In this document: positions 1-8,959 of the stretch, piece after piece
Layout: the number at the start of each line of letters is the position of its first letter
How positions within the stretch are numbered: position 1 is the first letter of the stretch
From: Acetobacteraceae bacterium B3987
Lineage (GTDB): Bacteria > Pseudomonadota > Alphaproteobacteria > Acetobacterales > Acetobacteraceae
DNA: 64,000 bases
Reading direction: 5' to 3'
Assembly (NCBI GenBank): GCA_026537415.1
Contig: JAFNMF010000001.1
Coordinates: forward strand, 62,610-126,609
Made by a program: the position numbers and the translations under genes
Notes under the pieces: model-generated
Database searches by the model: none
What the model saw: the letters and a program-made list of their open reading frames with translations, nothing else
What the model was told of the DNA's origin: nothing

Positions 1-961
1 TCTAGCTCTCGGTGTAGCCGCAACGAGCTTCCGGCGGGACAAGGTCACGTTTGTGGCATCAAAGAAAATTGCCTCTCTCGGAGCTTGGTTGGAGCAGCTT
101 CTGGCTGAAAGTACCGGCAAGAACGGCACGGGCCTCATCCCCATAGATGGCGAGCCGCTGGGCGCACCGGACGTTTATGGCGATGACCGTGTTTTTGTGG
201 AGCTACGTCTAGGGCATGAACCTGTCAGCCCGGGGCTGAAAGCTCTGCGTGAAGCAGGTCACCCGGTTGTGACCCTGCATCTGGATGATGTCAGCCAGAT
301 CGTGCAGGCTTTCTTCGTGTTCGAGTTCGCCACGGCGGTGGCGGGGTCTGTGCTGGGGATTAATCCATTTGATCAGCCGGACGTAGAGTTTAGCAAGGTC
401 GAAACCCGCAAGCTGACCAAGGCTTATGCTGAGACGGGTCACCTGCCGGAGGAAACGCCGTTCGCCAAGGATGGTAACCTCGCTTTCTACGCTGATGAAC
501 GCAACCGTGAGGCCTTGGGCAACGGTAGTGCAGAAACCATTCTGAAAGCTCATTTTGACCGTGTGGGCAAGAATGACTATATTGGCCTCCTGGCTTATAT
601 TGAGCGGAACAAAGCCCATATCGCCTGGGAGCAGACGGTGAGAACAGAGTTGAGGGATCAGCTTCATGTCGCAACAGCGGCGCAGTTTGGTCCACGCTTT
701 CTTCACTCGACAGGCCAGGCTTATAAGGGAGGCCCCAACAGTGGTGTCTTCCTGCAGGTGACAGCAGATGATGCTGCCGATCTGCCTATCCCGGGCCATG
801 CCTATAGCTTTGGTGTTGTTAAGGCCGCTCAGGCCCGAGGGGATTTTGACGTTCTGGCTGCCCGCGGCCGTCGTGCGCTGCGTGTGCATATTGCCGGGCC
901 CCTGCATGCAGGGTTGGACCGTCTCGCTCAGCTGGTGACAGATATTTTAAAAGGAGCTTGA
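1..961 (+). CDS. tal-pgi: Bifunctional transaldolase / glucose-6-phosphate isomerase, C-terminal part (5' end outside window)
   Basis: The frame is open from base 2 with no start, so this is the C-terminal part of a longer gene. The segment carries the isomerase (SIS-type) end of the fusion: [11 protein letters not shown] just after the window edge, then [17 protein letters not shown] and [10 protein letters not shown], typical of the C-terminal half of the roughly 950-residue transaldolase-phosphoglucose isomerase fusions known from acetic acid bacteria. The fusion links fructose-6-phosphate and glucose-6-phosphate with the sedoheptulose-7-phosphate/erythrose-4-phosphate exchange in the cytoplasm. 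It heads an operon with gnd directly downstream, 2 bases between its stop and the gnd ATG. A GTG at 53 is only an internal valine. The transaldolase half is not visible, so the fusion is inferred from family resemblance. Confidence 0.88.
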   Translation, partial: LALGVAATSFRRDKVTFVASKKIASLGAWLEQLLAESTGKNGTGLIPIDGEPLGAPDVYGDDRVFVELRLGHEPVSPGLKALREAGHPVVTLHLDDVSQIVQAFFVFEFATAVAGSVLGINPFDQPDVEFSKVETRKLTKAYAETGHLPEETPFAKDGNLAFYADERNREALGNGSAETILKAHFDRVGKNDYIGLLAYIERNKAHIAWEQTVRTELRDQLHVATAAQFGPRFLHSTGQAYKGGPNSGVFLQVTADDAADLPIPGHAYSFGVVKAAQARGDFDVLAARGRRALRVHIAGPLHAGLDRLAQLVTDILKGA

Positions 962-963
962 GG

Positions 964-1971
964 ATGCGTATCGGAATTATCGGACTTGGCCGCATGGGTG
1001 GCAATATTGCTGTCCGCTTGACCCGCAAGGGGCATGATGTTGTCGCGTTCGACCGGACACACGCTGTCACCGAGAAGATTGTCGAGAGGTCGGAGAAGGG
1101 GCGGGCTCAGGGAGCCCCAACCTTCGAGAAAATGGTCGAGCTTCTTTCTGGTGAGGAGCGGCGTGTCATCTGGGTCATGCTGCCAGCCGGTAAAGTGACA
1201 GAAGATTGCATACAGAAGCTCGCTCCCCTGTTGGGCAAGGGTGACATCATCATTGATGGTGGTAACACCTATTACAAAGAGGATATCCGTCGGGCGAAAG
1301 AGCTGGCAGAGCGTGGCATTGATTATATCGATGTCGGTACTTCTGGCGGTGTCTGGGGCCTCGAGCGGGGATATTGCATGATGTATGGCGGCGAGAAACA
1401 CGCCGCTGAGTATGTAGACCCAATTTTGGACGCTCTGGCACCAGGTGTGGGTGATGTGCCTCGCACACCGGACCGTGAGGATGATGGTCGTCATGATCCA
1501 CGGGCTGAGAAAGGGTATCTTTATTGCGGTCCGGCCGGTGCTGGCCATTTTGTAAAGATGATTCATAACGGCATCGAATACGGTATGATGCAGGCCATTG
1601 CTGAAGGCTTTGATGTGCTGGCCAGCAAGAATTCCGAAAAACTGCCGGAAGAAGAGCGTTACGACTTGCATCTGGCCGATATTGCTGAAGTGTGGCGTCG
1701 TGGCAGCGTCGTATCTTCGTGGCTGCTCGACCTGACAGCTGAAGCCTTGGCCCGTTCTGGTGACCTGAATGAATTCAGTGGTGAGGTACAGGATTCCGGT
1801 GAAGGTCGCTGGACGATTGAAGCGGCCATTGAGGAAGATGTCCCTGCACCGGTAATGACAGCCGCTCTATTCACCCGTTTCCGGTCCCGTACTGGCAACA
1901 ATTTTGCCGAGAAAGCCCTGTCCGCCATGCGGTATGGTTTTGGTGGTCATACCGAACGCAAGAAGAAATAA
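964..1971 (+). CDS. gnd: 6-phosphogluconate dehydrogenase (decarboxylating), short form
   Basis: Oxidises 6-phosphogluconate to ribulose-5-phosphate and CO2. At 335 residues it belongs to the short class, not the roughly 470-residue E. coli type. Visible are the N-terminal Rossmann motif GLGRMGGN, the substrate loop [19 protein letters not shown] near residues 120-140, and [20 protein letters not shown] with the catalytic Lys-Asn. The ATG at 964 is preferred over the in-frame TTG at 958 because AAGGAG lies at 951-956, correctly spaced for 964. It sits between the tal-pgi fusion and a HAD phosphatase in a tightly packed operon. Confidence 0.93.
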   Translation: MRIGIIGLGRMGGNIAVRLTRKGHDVVAFDRTHAVTEKIVERSEKGRAQGAPTFEKMVELLSGEERRVIWVMLPAGKVTEDCIQKLAPLLGKGDIIIDGGNTYYKEDIRRAKELAERGIDYIDVGTSGGVWGLERGYCMMYGGEKHAAEYVDPILDALAPGVGDVPRTPDREDDGRHDPRAEKGYLYCGPAGAGHFVKMIHNGIEYGMMQAIAEGFDVLASKNSEKLPEEERYDLHLADIAEVWRRGSVVSSWLLDLTAEALARSGDLNEFSGEVQDSGEGRWTIEAAIEEDVPAPVMTAALFTRFRSRTGNNFAEKALSAMRYGFGGHTERKKK

Positions 1972-2045
1972 ACTGTCCTGGAGAACGGGGGATGCGGATA
2001 GGGGGCCGCACCCCTTCTTCCCCCGGAAGGGAGGAGGAGACTCAT

Positions 2046-2888
2046 ATGACAGATACATCCCCGAAGATCAGGCTGGTGCTATCCGACATGGATGGCACCA
2101 TTCTTGATTCTGACCATACTATTTCTCCCACAACCGCCGCAGCCGTACAGAGTCTCGCCGAGCGGGGAGTGGCTCTGGCCCTTGTGAGTGCCCGTATGCC
2201 AGCAGCTGTGTTGCCATATGCCCGGCAACTCGGGTTGAAGGGGCCATGTGCGGGGTTTAATGGCGGGGTCTTTTTCAGGCCCGATGGGACCATTTTGAAA
2301 AGCCATCATTTCCCCGTTGATGACCTTGTAGCCATTATGGAGGCTCTGTCGTCTTTTCCTGTAGAAATCTGGTTTCAAACAGAACAGGAATGGCTAGTCC
2401 CTAACAGCCAAACGCCGCTGGTAGTGCGGGAGAGAGAGCTGACGGGTCTGACCCCGCGGGAGGTGGTGTCTCTTCCTATTGTATCGGAAACGGTCAACCG
2501 TCTCATGGTTTGCTCTGATGATACGGCGTTGATTGCCCGGTTGGAGGAGGAATTGGCACATCCTTTTGCTGGACGAGCCAGCCTGTTGCGTTCTGCTCCC
2601 CATAAGCTGAACATCACGCCCGCTAAGGCTACAAAGGGCGAAGCCGTGTCCGAACTTGCCAAACTGTATGGTGTGATGCCGCAGGAAGTTGCCGCTCTTG
2701 GTGACGCCCCCAACGATATTCCTATGTTGCAGGCTGCCGGTATGAGCATTGCCATGGGGCAGGCTCAGGACTCCGTGAAGAAGCAGGCCAGTCATGTTAC
2801 CGGAAAACCTGATGAAGGTGGCTGGGCATACGCAGCCGAGACGTTCATTATGCCGTCAGCTCCTTTTTCAGATGAGAGCGGAAAATGA
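2046..2888 (+). CDS. Cof-type HAD-IIB family sugar phosphatase
   Basis: A 280-residue haloacid dehalogenase-superfamily hydrolase. Motif I is DMDGTILD with the nucleophile Asp14 and Asp16, the motif III lysine is in KGEAV, and motif IV is GDAPNDIPML. A C2-type cap fills the middle, as in Cof/YbiV phosphatases. The start at 2046 follows a strong GGGAGGAGGAGA ribosome site; an upstream in-frame ATG at 1992 lacks one. Its place between gnd and pgl in a pentose phosphate operon suggests a sugar phosphate substrate, for example removal of a toxic by-product, but the substrate cannot be read from the sequence. Confidence 0.85.
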   Translation: MTDTSPKIRLVLSDMDGTILDSDHTISPTTAAAVQSLAERGVALALVSARMPAAVLPYARQLGLKGPCAGFNGGVFFRPDGTILKSHHFPVDDLVAIMEALSSFPVEIWFQTEQEWLVPNSQTPLVVRERELTGLTPREVVSLPIVSETVNRLMVCSDDTALIARLEEELAHPFAGRASLLRSAPHKLNITPAKATKGEAVSELAKLYGVMPQEVAALGDAPNDIPMLQAAGMSIAMGQAQDSVKKQASHVTGKPDEGGWAYAAETFIMPSAPFSDESGK

Positions 2889-2904
2889 TTCGGAGGGTAC
2901 GGGT

Positions 2905-3645
2905 ATGACAACGGACATGCGCCATGCGGCTGTGGAAGTTCTGAAGAACTCAGAGGCCGTCGCTATGGAAATGGCGAAGCTGTTAATCAAGACGGTGAAG
3001 GAAAAACGGGAAGGCAAGGTACGCATTGCTCTTTCTGGTGGTTCTACGCCTAAACAACTTTTTGCGATTCTTGCCCGGCCTGATATGGCCCAGCAGGTGG
3101 ACTGGTCCCGTGTCGAGATTTTCTATGGTGATGAACGCCATGTGCCAGAGGGTCATGCGGACAGCAACCATGCCAGTGCTCGTACGCTGTTGCTCTCCAA
3201 GGTGTCCATCCCGGCTGAGCAGGTCCATCCGATGCCAACAGCCAGCACGGCCAAGGAAGATGCTGCCCGGTATCAGAGTATTCTGGAAAAGGCCTACGGC
3301 TCCACAACCCTTGAGGCAGGCCGCCCACTGTTTGATATCGTCATGCTTGGTCTGGGCACGGATGGCCATACGGCATCCCTGTTCCCCGGTGAGTCTGTTC
3401 TTGAGGAAAAGAAGGCTTGGGTCAGCATCGCCGCCCCCAGTACAGCCCCGCATGAGCGTCTGACACTGACCTACCCAGCTATTGCCTCGAGCGCATTGGT
3501 TGTTTTCCTTGTTACAGGAGAAAATAAAGTACCAATGTTGGCCCGTTTGCGTCAGGGTGATGGCAGCATCCCATCCGGGCGTATTGTTTCGGAAGGGAAA
3601 ATCCTCATACTGGCAGACAGCGCTGCTGCTGGAGAGCCTTCATGA
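2905..3645 (+). CDS. pgl: 6-phosphogluconolactonase
   Basis: Hydrolyses 6-phosphoglucono-delta-lactone to 6-phosphogluconate, the second step of the oxidative pentose phosphate pathway. The 246-residue protein shows the SGGSTPKQLF phosphate loop, VEIFYGDERHVP followed by SNHASA, and GLGTDGHTASLFPG with the catalytic Asp-Gly-His, all typical of the DevB/NagB-like family. ATG at 2905 follows GGAGG at 2892-2896. The stop overlaps the rpiA start (ATGA at 3642), which implies translational coupling. Confidence 0.95.
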   Translation: MTTDMRHAAVEVLKNSEAVAMEMAKLLIKTVKEKREGKVRIALSGGSTPKQLFAILARPDMAQQVDWSRVEIFYGDERHVPEGHADSNHASARTLLLSKVSIPAEQVHPMPTASTAKEDAARYQSILEKAYGSTTLEAGRPLFDIVMLGLGTDGHTASLFPGESVLEEKKAWVSIAAPSTAPHERLTLTYPAIASSALVVFLVTGENKVPMLARLRQGDGSIPSGRIVSEGKILILADSAAAGEPS

Positions 3646-4331
3646 ACGTAGATGACTGTAAACGTGCTGCTGCCCATCTTGCTGCAAGCCTTGTTAAACC
3701 GGGGATGGTTGTCGGGCTGGGAACAGGCAGTACAGCGGCTTTCATGATCGAAAGGCTCGGTGAGCGTGTTGTCAAAGAGGGGCTGCAAATTCAGGCCATT
3801 CCAACCTCTGAGGAGTCAACAAAGCTCGCTCGTGCGGCGGGGATTCCGATCACGACGTTTGCAGATCATTCCGTAGTCGACATCACCATTGATGGTGCGG
3901 ATGAAGTGGAGCGTAAAACGCTTCATCTCATCAAGGGGTTGGGGGCTGCTCTGCTGCGTGAGAAGATTGTTGCACAGGCGTCACGGCGTTTTGTTGTGAT
4001 TGTCGATGTGACCAAACCGGTTGACCAGCTTGGCCAGCGGGTGCCCGTACCAGTGGAGGTTGTTCCATTTGGTTACGAGGCAACAGCGGCTCGCCTGGAG
4101 GCTATGGGGGCAAAGGTCATTCGCCCCCGTCGGCACCTGACGGGTGAGCTGCTTACTACCGATAATGGGAACAGGATACTTGATTGCGCTTTCGGTCCAA
4201 TCGACGACGTGCAGGCTCTGGCAGCACGGCTTGATGGCACGGTAGGCGTGGTGGAGCATGGGTTGTTCCCCAATATGGCGACCGATGTGCTGGTTGCCAC
4301 CGAACGGGAGGTTGAACAATGGGCGCCATGA
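3642..4331 (+). CDS. rpiA: Ribose-5-phosphate isomerase A
   Basis: Interconverts ribose-5-phosphate and ribulose-5-phosphate. The 229-residue length is normal for RpiA. Visible motifs are VGLGTGSTAAFMI for phosphate binding, TSEESTKLARAAGIP, DGADEVERKTLHLIKG with the catalytic Asp/Asp pair, and ALLREKIVA. The start overlaps the pgl stop by 4 bases, and the end runs 13 bases into gntK, so the operon is translationally coupled. Confidence 0.95.
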   Translation: MNVDDCKRAAAHLAASLVKPGMVVGLGTGSTAAFMIERLGERVVKEGLQIQAIPTSEESTKLARAAGIPITTFADHSVVDITIDGADEVERKTLHLIKGLGAALLREKIVAQASRRFVVIVDVTKPVDQLGQRVPVPVEVVPFGYEATAARLEAMGAKVIRPRRHLTGELLTTDNGNRILDCAFGPIDDVQALAARLDGTVGVVEHGLFPNMATDVLVATEREVEQWAP

Positions 4332-4888
4332 CAGAGAAAGAAGCTGCTCAGGCAGCATCTGGTATTGCTCCGCATTACATTGTGGTGATGGGTGTTTCCG
4401 GTAACGGCAAGACCACTGTAGCCGAGTTGCTGGCCAAGTGCCTCGGCTGGCCGTTTCAGGAAGGGGATGATCTGCACCCCAAAGCCAATGTGGAGAAAAT
4501 GCGCAGCGGCCACCCGTTGACGGATGAGGACCGAGCCCCTTGGTTGGAGCTGTGCCATGACTGGCTGGCTAAATGCGCCGAGAAGGGTACAGGTGCCGTG
4601 CTGACATGCTCCGCCCTGAAGAAGAAATATCGTGACGCATTGGCCAAGCATATTCCGGTGCAGTTCGTTTATCTGAAGGTGGACCCGAAGGTTATAGAGG
4701 AACGGCTGAAGCACCGTGTCGGGCATTACATGCCGCCGACCCTGCTGCCAAGCCAGCTGGCTACTCTGGAAGAGCCGACAGATGACGAGCCTGTCATTCG
4801 TGTTCCCGGTGATGCAACGCCAGAAGAGCTGCGTGACCGTGTGATTGAGCGTCTGCGTGTTGTGCCGCCGCCGAAGGTGGTGGACTGA
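4319..4888 (+). CDS. gntK: Gluconokinase
   Basis: Phosphorylates gluconate to 6-phosphogluconate, feeding it into gnd of the same operon. The P-loop GVSGNGKTT lies at residues 25-33, followed by GWPFQEGDDLHP and SGHPLTDEDRAPWL, hallmarks of the GntK/IdnK family, and by TCSALKKKYRD. Length 189 residues. ATG at 4319 is supported by GGGAGG at 4305-4310; ATG at 4328 is an alternative that would give an ATGA overlap with rpiA. Gluconate arises in these bacteria from periplasmic glucose oxidation, so the gene joins that route to the pentose phosphate pathway. Confidence 0.93.
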   Translation: MGAMTEKEAAQAASGIAPHYIVVMGVSGNGKTTVAELLAKCLGWPFQEGDDLHPKANVEKMRSGHPLTDEDRAPWLELCHDWLAKCAEKGTGAVLTCSALKKKYRDALAKHIPVQFVYLKVDPKVIEERLKHRVGHYMPPTLLPSQLATLEEPTDDEPVIRVPGDATPEELRDRVIERLRVVPPPKVVD

Positions 4889-4941
4889 TACGGAGTCATT
4901 GGCATCCGTTCAGTAATAGTAGTCCTTCGGGACATTCGATG

Positions 4942-4970
4942 ATGGCGGGGCTTTGGCTCCGCCATTTTTC
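4942..4970 (+). terminator. Rho-independent terminator of the pentose phosphate operon
   Basis: ATGGCGGGGC (4942-4951), a four-base loop, then GCTCCGCCAT (4956-4965) form a ten-pair stem with one G-T pair, running into five T. It lies about 55 bases after gntK. Confidence 0.85.
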
Positions 4971-4998
4971 GTGAAAGAGGTAGCAATCATCTAAGTGG

Positions 4999-6468
4999 TC
5001 AGAGTGAAGCAGCTGTCTGCCAGCCCGGGCCAATAATGGCAATGCGGCGATGGCGGCCTGTTCCCTGTAGGATGATGGCCTCGCATTTTTCAAGATAAGT
5101 CAGCTGGCGGCGGGCGCGACCAAGAGAATGTGTGCCATAGGCACGGGCCAGAGCGGCATCATCAGGGCATGGCTCTCCCTTCATGGCAGCACGGGCCAAC
5201 AGGAAATAGACGGGCTGCATGTCTTCGGGCAGGCGTCCGGCTCGCTGCTGGATGTCCTGCCATGCCTCGCTTTCAGCCTGCTCCCGGGTGATACCGCAGC
5301 GGATGGTGCTGAGCATGGTCTGGAATTGGGGCATGGGCAGGATATTGCGGGAGAATCCAGCCAACCGTGCCCGCATCTGGAAGTCCTGATACAGGGTAGC
5401 GAGTGGCCGGTAGGCGGCATCTTCATCTTGACCGGCTTCGGCTACCAGATTCCAGAGTGTCTCCGGGTCAGGTGCGGCCATCTGCTGGCTCTGCTGCTGT
5501 TCCTTGGCGTCACGAGAGGAGCTGTAGGCGTCCAGTTGGGCCAGTAGGTCCGGTTTAGGTGCTGCTGGTTCCTTACGGGGGCGGAGGACTGGTTCGGGTG
5601 GGGCTTCCAGAATGAGGTCCCGTAACTCATCCATGGGAATATTGGGCTGTTCCAACGGCATGAGGGCAGGCCCTCCCGCATGGCTGGCAGTTTCAACTGG
5701 GCCGATAGTCACTCGTTGGGGGCGGCGAGCCAGAGCAGGACCCAGAGCCATGAATTGCCCACGGGCAAGGTCTCGGAAGCCTTCAGCAGCACGGCGTTCC
5801 ATGCCCAAAAGGTCGGCTGCACGGGCCATGTCGATGTCCAGAAAGGTCCGGCCCATCAGGAAGTTGGAGGCTTCCGCAGCGACATTCTTGGCCAGTTTGG
5901 CAAGACGTTGGGTAGCAATGATGCCCGCCATGCCACGTTTGCGCCCACGGCACATGAGGTTCGTCATCGCATTGAGCGAGATGCGGCGGGCTTCATCGGA
6001 GGTATCCCCCCCAGCGATGGGTGCAAAGAGCTGTGCCTCATCCACTACAATGAGAACCGGATACCAGTAGGCGCGTGGGGCTTCAAACATGCCTGTCAGA
6101 AAGGCTCCCACCGAGCGAAGCTGCCCTTCCGGTTCACTCTGCTCCAGATTCAGCACAACAGAAGCTCGGTGCATCCGCACACGCTCCCCCGCACTCCGCA
6201 GGCTGGCTTCGGACTGTGTGTCTGTCTCAATGACGAGATGATCGTATTTCTCAGCTAGAGTGACAAAGTCCCCTTCTGGGTCGATGATGACCTGCTGAAC
6301 AAGGGTTGCGCTCTGCTCTAGCAGGCGGCGAAGGAGATGAGACTTCCCGGAGCCGGAATTGCCCTGCACGAGCAGGCGTGTTGCCAGCAGTTCAGGCAGG
6401 TCAATATGGGCATCCTCGCCACGGGTCGTGGTGCCAAGAAGAAGGGGGCCGAAATGTGATGAACTCAT
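4999..6468 (-). CDS. HerA-like / DUF87-type P-loop ATPase
   Basis: A 489-residue ATPase. The Walker A motif GNSGSGKS is at residues 36-43 and the Walker B VLIVVDEAQLFAP ends at about 150. The surrounding IIDPEGDF, SLNAMTNLMCRGRKRG and GIIATQRLAKLAKNV resemble the HerA/FtsK clade of DNA-pumping ATPases. The N-terminal GTTTRGED segment fits a small HerA-type barrel remnant. The tail from about residue 290 is low in recognised motifs. No NurA nuclease is adjacent. The gene overlaps by 4 bases the flavoprotein gene upstream of it, so the two are co-transcribed. Family membership is likely; the cellular job is unknown. Confidence 0.7.
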   Translation of the reverse strand: MSSSHFGPLLLGTTTRGEDAHIDLPELLATRLLVQGNSGSGKSHLLRRLLEQSATLVQQVIIDPEGDFVTLAEKYDHLVIETDTQSEASLRSAGERVRMHRASVVLNLEQSEPEGQLRSVGAFLTGMFEAPRAYWYPVLIVVDEAQLFAPIAGGDTSDEARRISLNAMTNLMCRGRKRGMAGIIATQRLAKLAKNVAAEASNFLMGRTFLDIDMARAADLLGMERRAAEGFRDLARGQFMALGPALARRPQRVTIGPVETASHAGGPALMPLEQPNIPMDELRDLILEAPPEPVLRPRKEPAAPKPDLLAQLDAYSSSRDAKEQQQSQQMAAPDPETLWNLVAEAGQDEDAAYRPLATLYQDFQMRARLAGFSRNILPMPQFQTMLSTIRCGITREQAESEAWQDIQQRAGRLPEDMQPVYFLLARAAMKGEPCPDDAALARAYGTHSLGRARRQLTYLEKCEAIILQGTGRHRRIAIIGPGWQTAASL

Positions 6469-7706
6469 GGTGTCACTTTACCGGGCAATGAACGTGAGAG
6501 CCAGTGATGAACACCCTCCGCACAGCAATGGGCGGTAGAAAAACAACCTTGCAGCAAATACCCGCCCGTAGGGGCATCCCAGTCTAGCATCTCACCGCAG
6601 GCGAATAGACCGGGCTGATGATGAAGCATGAAGTTGTCGTCCAGAGCTTCACGCTTCAGGCCGCCAGCGGTGGAGATGGCCCGATCCAATTCGGCAGGGG
6701 CAACGAGACGCAGGGGGGCCTGTGTAATGGCATCTGTCAGCTCTCCCGCTGTGCGGGCTTCTGGGCAGAGTTGAACAAGCAGCTCCCGCATGGTGCGGTC
6801 TAGCCCCAATGCTTTGCGGAGTTTGTTGCTGCGGCTCTCACGGATGCGTTGGCGGGCGAGACGCTCCATGATGCGCTCTGGCTTCAGAGTTGGGCGGAGA
6901 TTGAGATGGATTGTTACGGAGTTACTGTCTGATTCTGCCAGAGCCTGTCGTAATGGAGCGGAAAGGGCATAAAGCGGTGCGCCTTCTAGCCCTCTCTTTG
7001 TAACGATGATGTCACCCCGGTGTGTCTGTCCCGCAAAGCTGAGCGTGATGCCCCGGAGGGTGGCTCCTTCATGGCGAAGCAGGAATTCTTCCGGCCAATC
7101 CGGCATGAAGCCGCAGTTGGAGGGAGCAAAGGGGGCGCAGTATTTTTTGAGTAGAGAGACCCAGTGCCCATCGCTGCCTAGCCGTGACCAGCTTCCACCG
7201 CCGAGGGCGAGAATGACGGCTTGTGCTGTCTGGTGAACAGGCCCTTCCGGTGTCTGGAAGGTGAGGGAAAGGCCTTGCATGTCTGTCAGCCTGTGCCGGG
7301 GGAAGAACTGCACACCTTGTTCCTGAAGGCGATTTAGCCAGCGGCGCAGAAGGGGAGAAGCTTTGAGAGATTTTAGGAAGACCCGACCAGAACTGCCGGT
7401 GAAGCAGGGTTCGCCCAGCTCCTCGGCCCAGTGACGGAGAGCCTCGGGTGGCAAACAGCGGATAGCGGGTTCTAGCCAGTTCCGTGCGGTACCATAACGT
7501 TGAAGGAACAGGTCCAGCGGTTCGTCATGGGTAAGATTCAGCCCGCTACGACCCGCCATGAGAAATTTTCGGCCCGGTCTGGCCATATGATCGAACAGAT
7601 GGACCCTATGGCCTTTCCTGCTCAGACATTCGGCAGCGAATAATCCGGCTGGGCCTGCGCCGATGATGGCGATGGGGGATGTCTGTGCCGTGCTGGTATC
7701 AGGCAT
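6465..7706 (-). CDS. HI0933-like FAD-dependent flavoprotein (PP_4765-type)
   Basis: A 413-residue flavoprotein starting with a dinucleotide-binding fold (IIGAGPAGLFAAE, residues 14-26), then PGRKFLMAGRSGLNLTHDE, the signature of the HI0933/YhiN family, and near the C terminus GGLKREALD and FACGEMLDWDAPTGGYLLQG for FAD contact. Members of this family are uncharacterised oxidoreductases; no substrate can be named. It is the first gene of a two-gene minus-strand unit whose stop overlaps the start of the HerA-like ATPase (ATGA). Confidence 0.82.
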   Translation of the reverse strand: MPDTSTAQTSPIAIIGAGPAGLFAAECLSRKGHRVHLFDHMARPGRKFLMAGRSGLNLTHDEPLDLFLQRYGTARNWLEPAIRCLPPEALRHWAEELGEPCFTGSSGRVFLKSLKASPLLRRWLNRLQEQGVQFFPRHRLTDMQGLSLTFQTPEGPVHQTAQAVILALGGGSWSRLGSDGHWVSLLKKYCAPFAPSNCGFMPDWPEEFLLRHEGATLRGITLSFAGQTHRGDIIVTKRGLEGAPLYALSAPLRQALAESDSNSVTIHLNLRPTLKPERIMERLARQRIRESRSNKLRKALGLDRTMRELLVQLCPEARTAGELTDAITQAPLRLVAPAELDRAISTAGGLKREALDDNFMLHHQPGLFACGEMLDWDAPTGGYLLQGCFSTAHCCAEGVHHWLSRSLPGKVTP

Positions 7707-7845
7707 GAGTGATCCGTTCGGGTTGGGTAATCTGTGGGGTGAGCTGTTGTTAGCCTGTTCCGGCCTCTCGGGGAAGACAAACTAGAGGTAGGCAGGCTAT
7801 GGAAGAGATAAAGGCCATCAAGTGGCCATTGGGGAAAGGAATGAC

Positions 7846-8676
7846 ATGAAACTCTGCACAACGGTTCAGGAAATGCGGCGGGAACGGGCAAAGCTTGGGA
7901 CCGTCGGTTTCGTCCCGACTATGGGGTTCCTGCATGAGGGGCATCTCTCTCTTGTCCGCCGGGCGAAAGAAGAGAATGAGACGGTTATTGTCAGTCTTTT
8001 TGTCAATCCCATCCAGTTTGGGTCTCCTGATGATCTTGCCAATTATCCCCGTGCGGTAGAACGGGATGTTGCTCTGTTGCAAAAGGAGGGCGTGGCCTGT
8101 GTTTTCACGCCGGATGTAGCGGAGTTCTACCCTGATGGTTTTGCCACACAGGTGGAGGTAGGCGGCGTAGCGCAGGAGCTGGAAGGTCCATCACGCCCCG
8201 GTCATTTTGCTGGTGTGGCAACGGTACTGACCAAATTTTTTAATATCATTCAGCCGCAGCGGGCTTATTTTGGGCAGAAGGATGCCCAGCAATGTGCTGT
8301 CGTCCAGCGTTTCGTGCAGGACCTGAACATTCCAGTAGAGATTATCACTCTGCCGACATGGCGTGAAGCGGATGGTCTGGCAGGGTCGAGCCGCAATAGC
8401 CGTTTGACGGACGAAGAACGCAGTCGTGCCCCGGTTCTGCATCAGGCCCTGTGTCGTGCCCGTGAGCTAGCCCAAGGTGGTGAGCGCAGATGTGAGGTTC
8501 TGGAAGATGCCATACGGGATGTGCTGGTGAAAGCCGGTCTGACAGAGATTGATTATGTCACCGTGGTGAACCCAGAAACCTTTCAGGCAGAAGAGACAGT
8601 AGGGGAAACGGCTCTGGCTCTGCTGGCTGTGAAGCTGGGGGCTGTCAGGCTGATTGATAATATGCCTCTGTTTTGA
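7846..8676 (+). CDS. panC: Pantoate--beta-alanine ligase
   Basis: Condenses pantoate and beta-alanine to pantothenate using ATP, in coenzyme A synthesis. The 276-residue protein has the class I synthetase-like HxGH motif (VPTMGFLHEGHLSL, His30 and His33), SLFVNPIQF, FGQKDAQQ and READGLAGSSRN. ATG 7846 is chosen over an in-frame GTG at 7822 because GGGGAAAGGA directly precedes it and the extra residues are not family-like. It stands alone, with 283 bases to gldA downstream where I see no gene and no clear terminator. Confidence 0.94.
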   Translation: MKLCTTVQEMRRERAKLGTVGFVPTMGFLHEGHLSLVRRAKEENETVIVSLFVNPIQFGSPDDLANYPRAVERDVALLQKEGVACVFTPDVAEFYPDGFATQVEVGGVAQELEGPSRPGHFAGVATVLTKFFNIIQPQRAYFGQKDAQQCAVVQRFVQDLNIPVEIITLPTWREADGLAGSSRNSRLTDEERSRAPVLHQALCRARELAQGGERRCEVLEDAIRDVLVKAGLTEIDYVTVVNPETFQAEETVGETALALLAVKLGAVRLIDNMPLF

Positions 8677-8959
8677 GGGGCATCTGTGATTATTCTGAAC
8701 AAGAAGATGCAATAATTCTCATGTTGCTATTCAATGAAGTAGAATGGTCTTTCCTTGATAAAGGGGGCTATATCTGTCCTGTTATTCGTATGGGAAAAGT
8801 CATTCAAGACAGGATTGGTCCTATGGCTGCAACCTATGCATGGCAATACATGCTGGCATGATGCAAAAAACCCGGATTAGCTTCTGGTCAATCAACGGAT
8901 GAGGGGGTAGCGTGGCGGAGTAATAAGGCATTTACATATGCTTGAAGGAGATATCGAGC

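Noticed and set aside
209-907. A 232-codon minus-strand frame opposite the isomerase fusion
   Set aside because: Shadow of a strongly coding plus-strand gene; no family features.
8673-8861. A 62-codon frame after panC
   Set aside because: It begins with a TTG inside the panC stop region, has no ribosome site and no recognisable features; treated as spacer.
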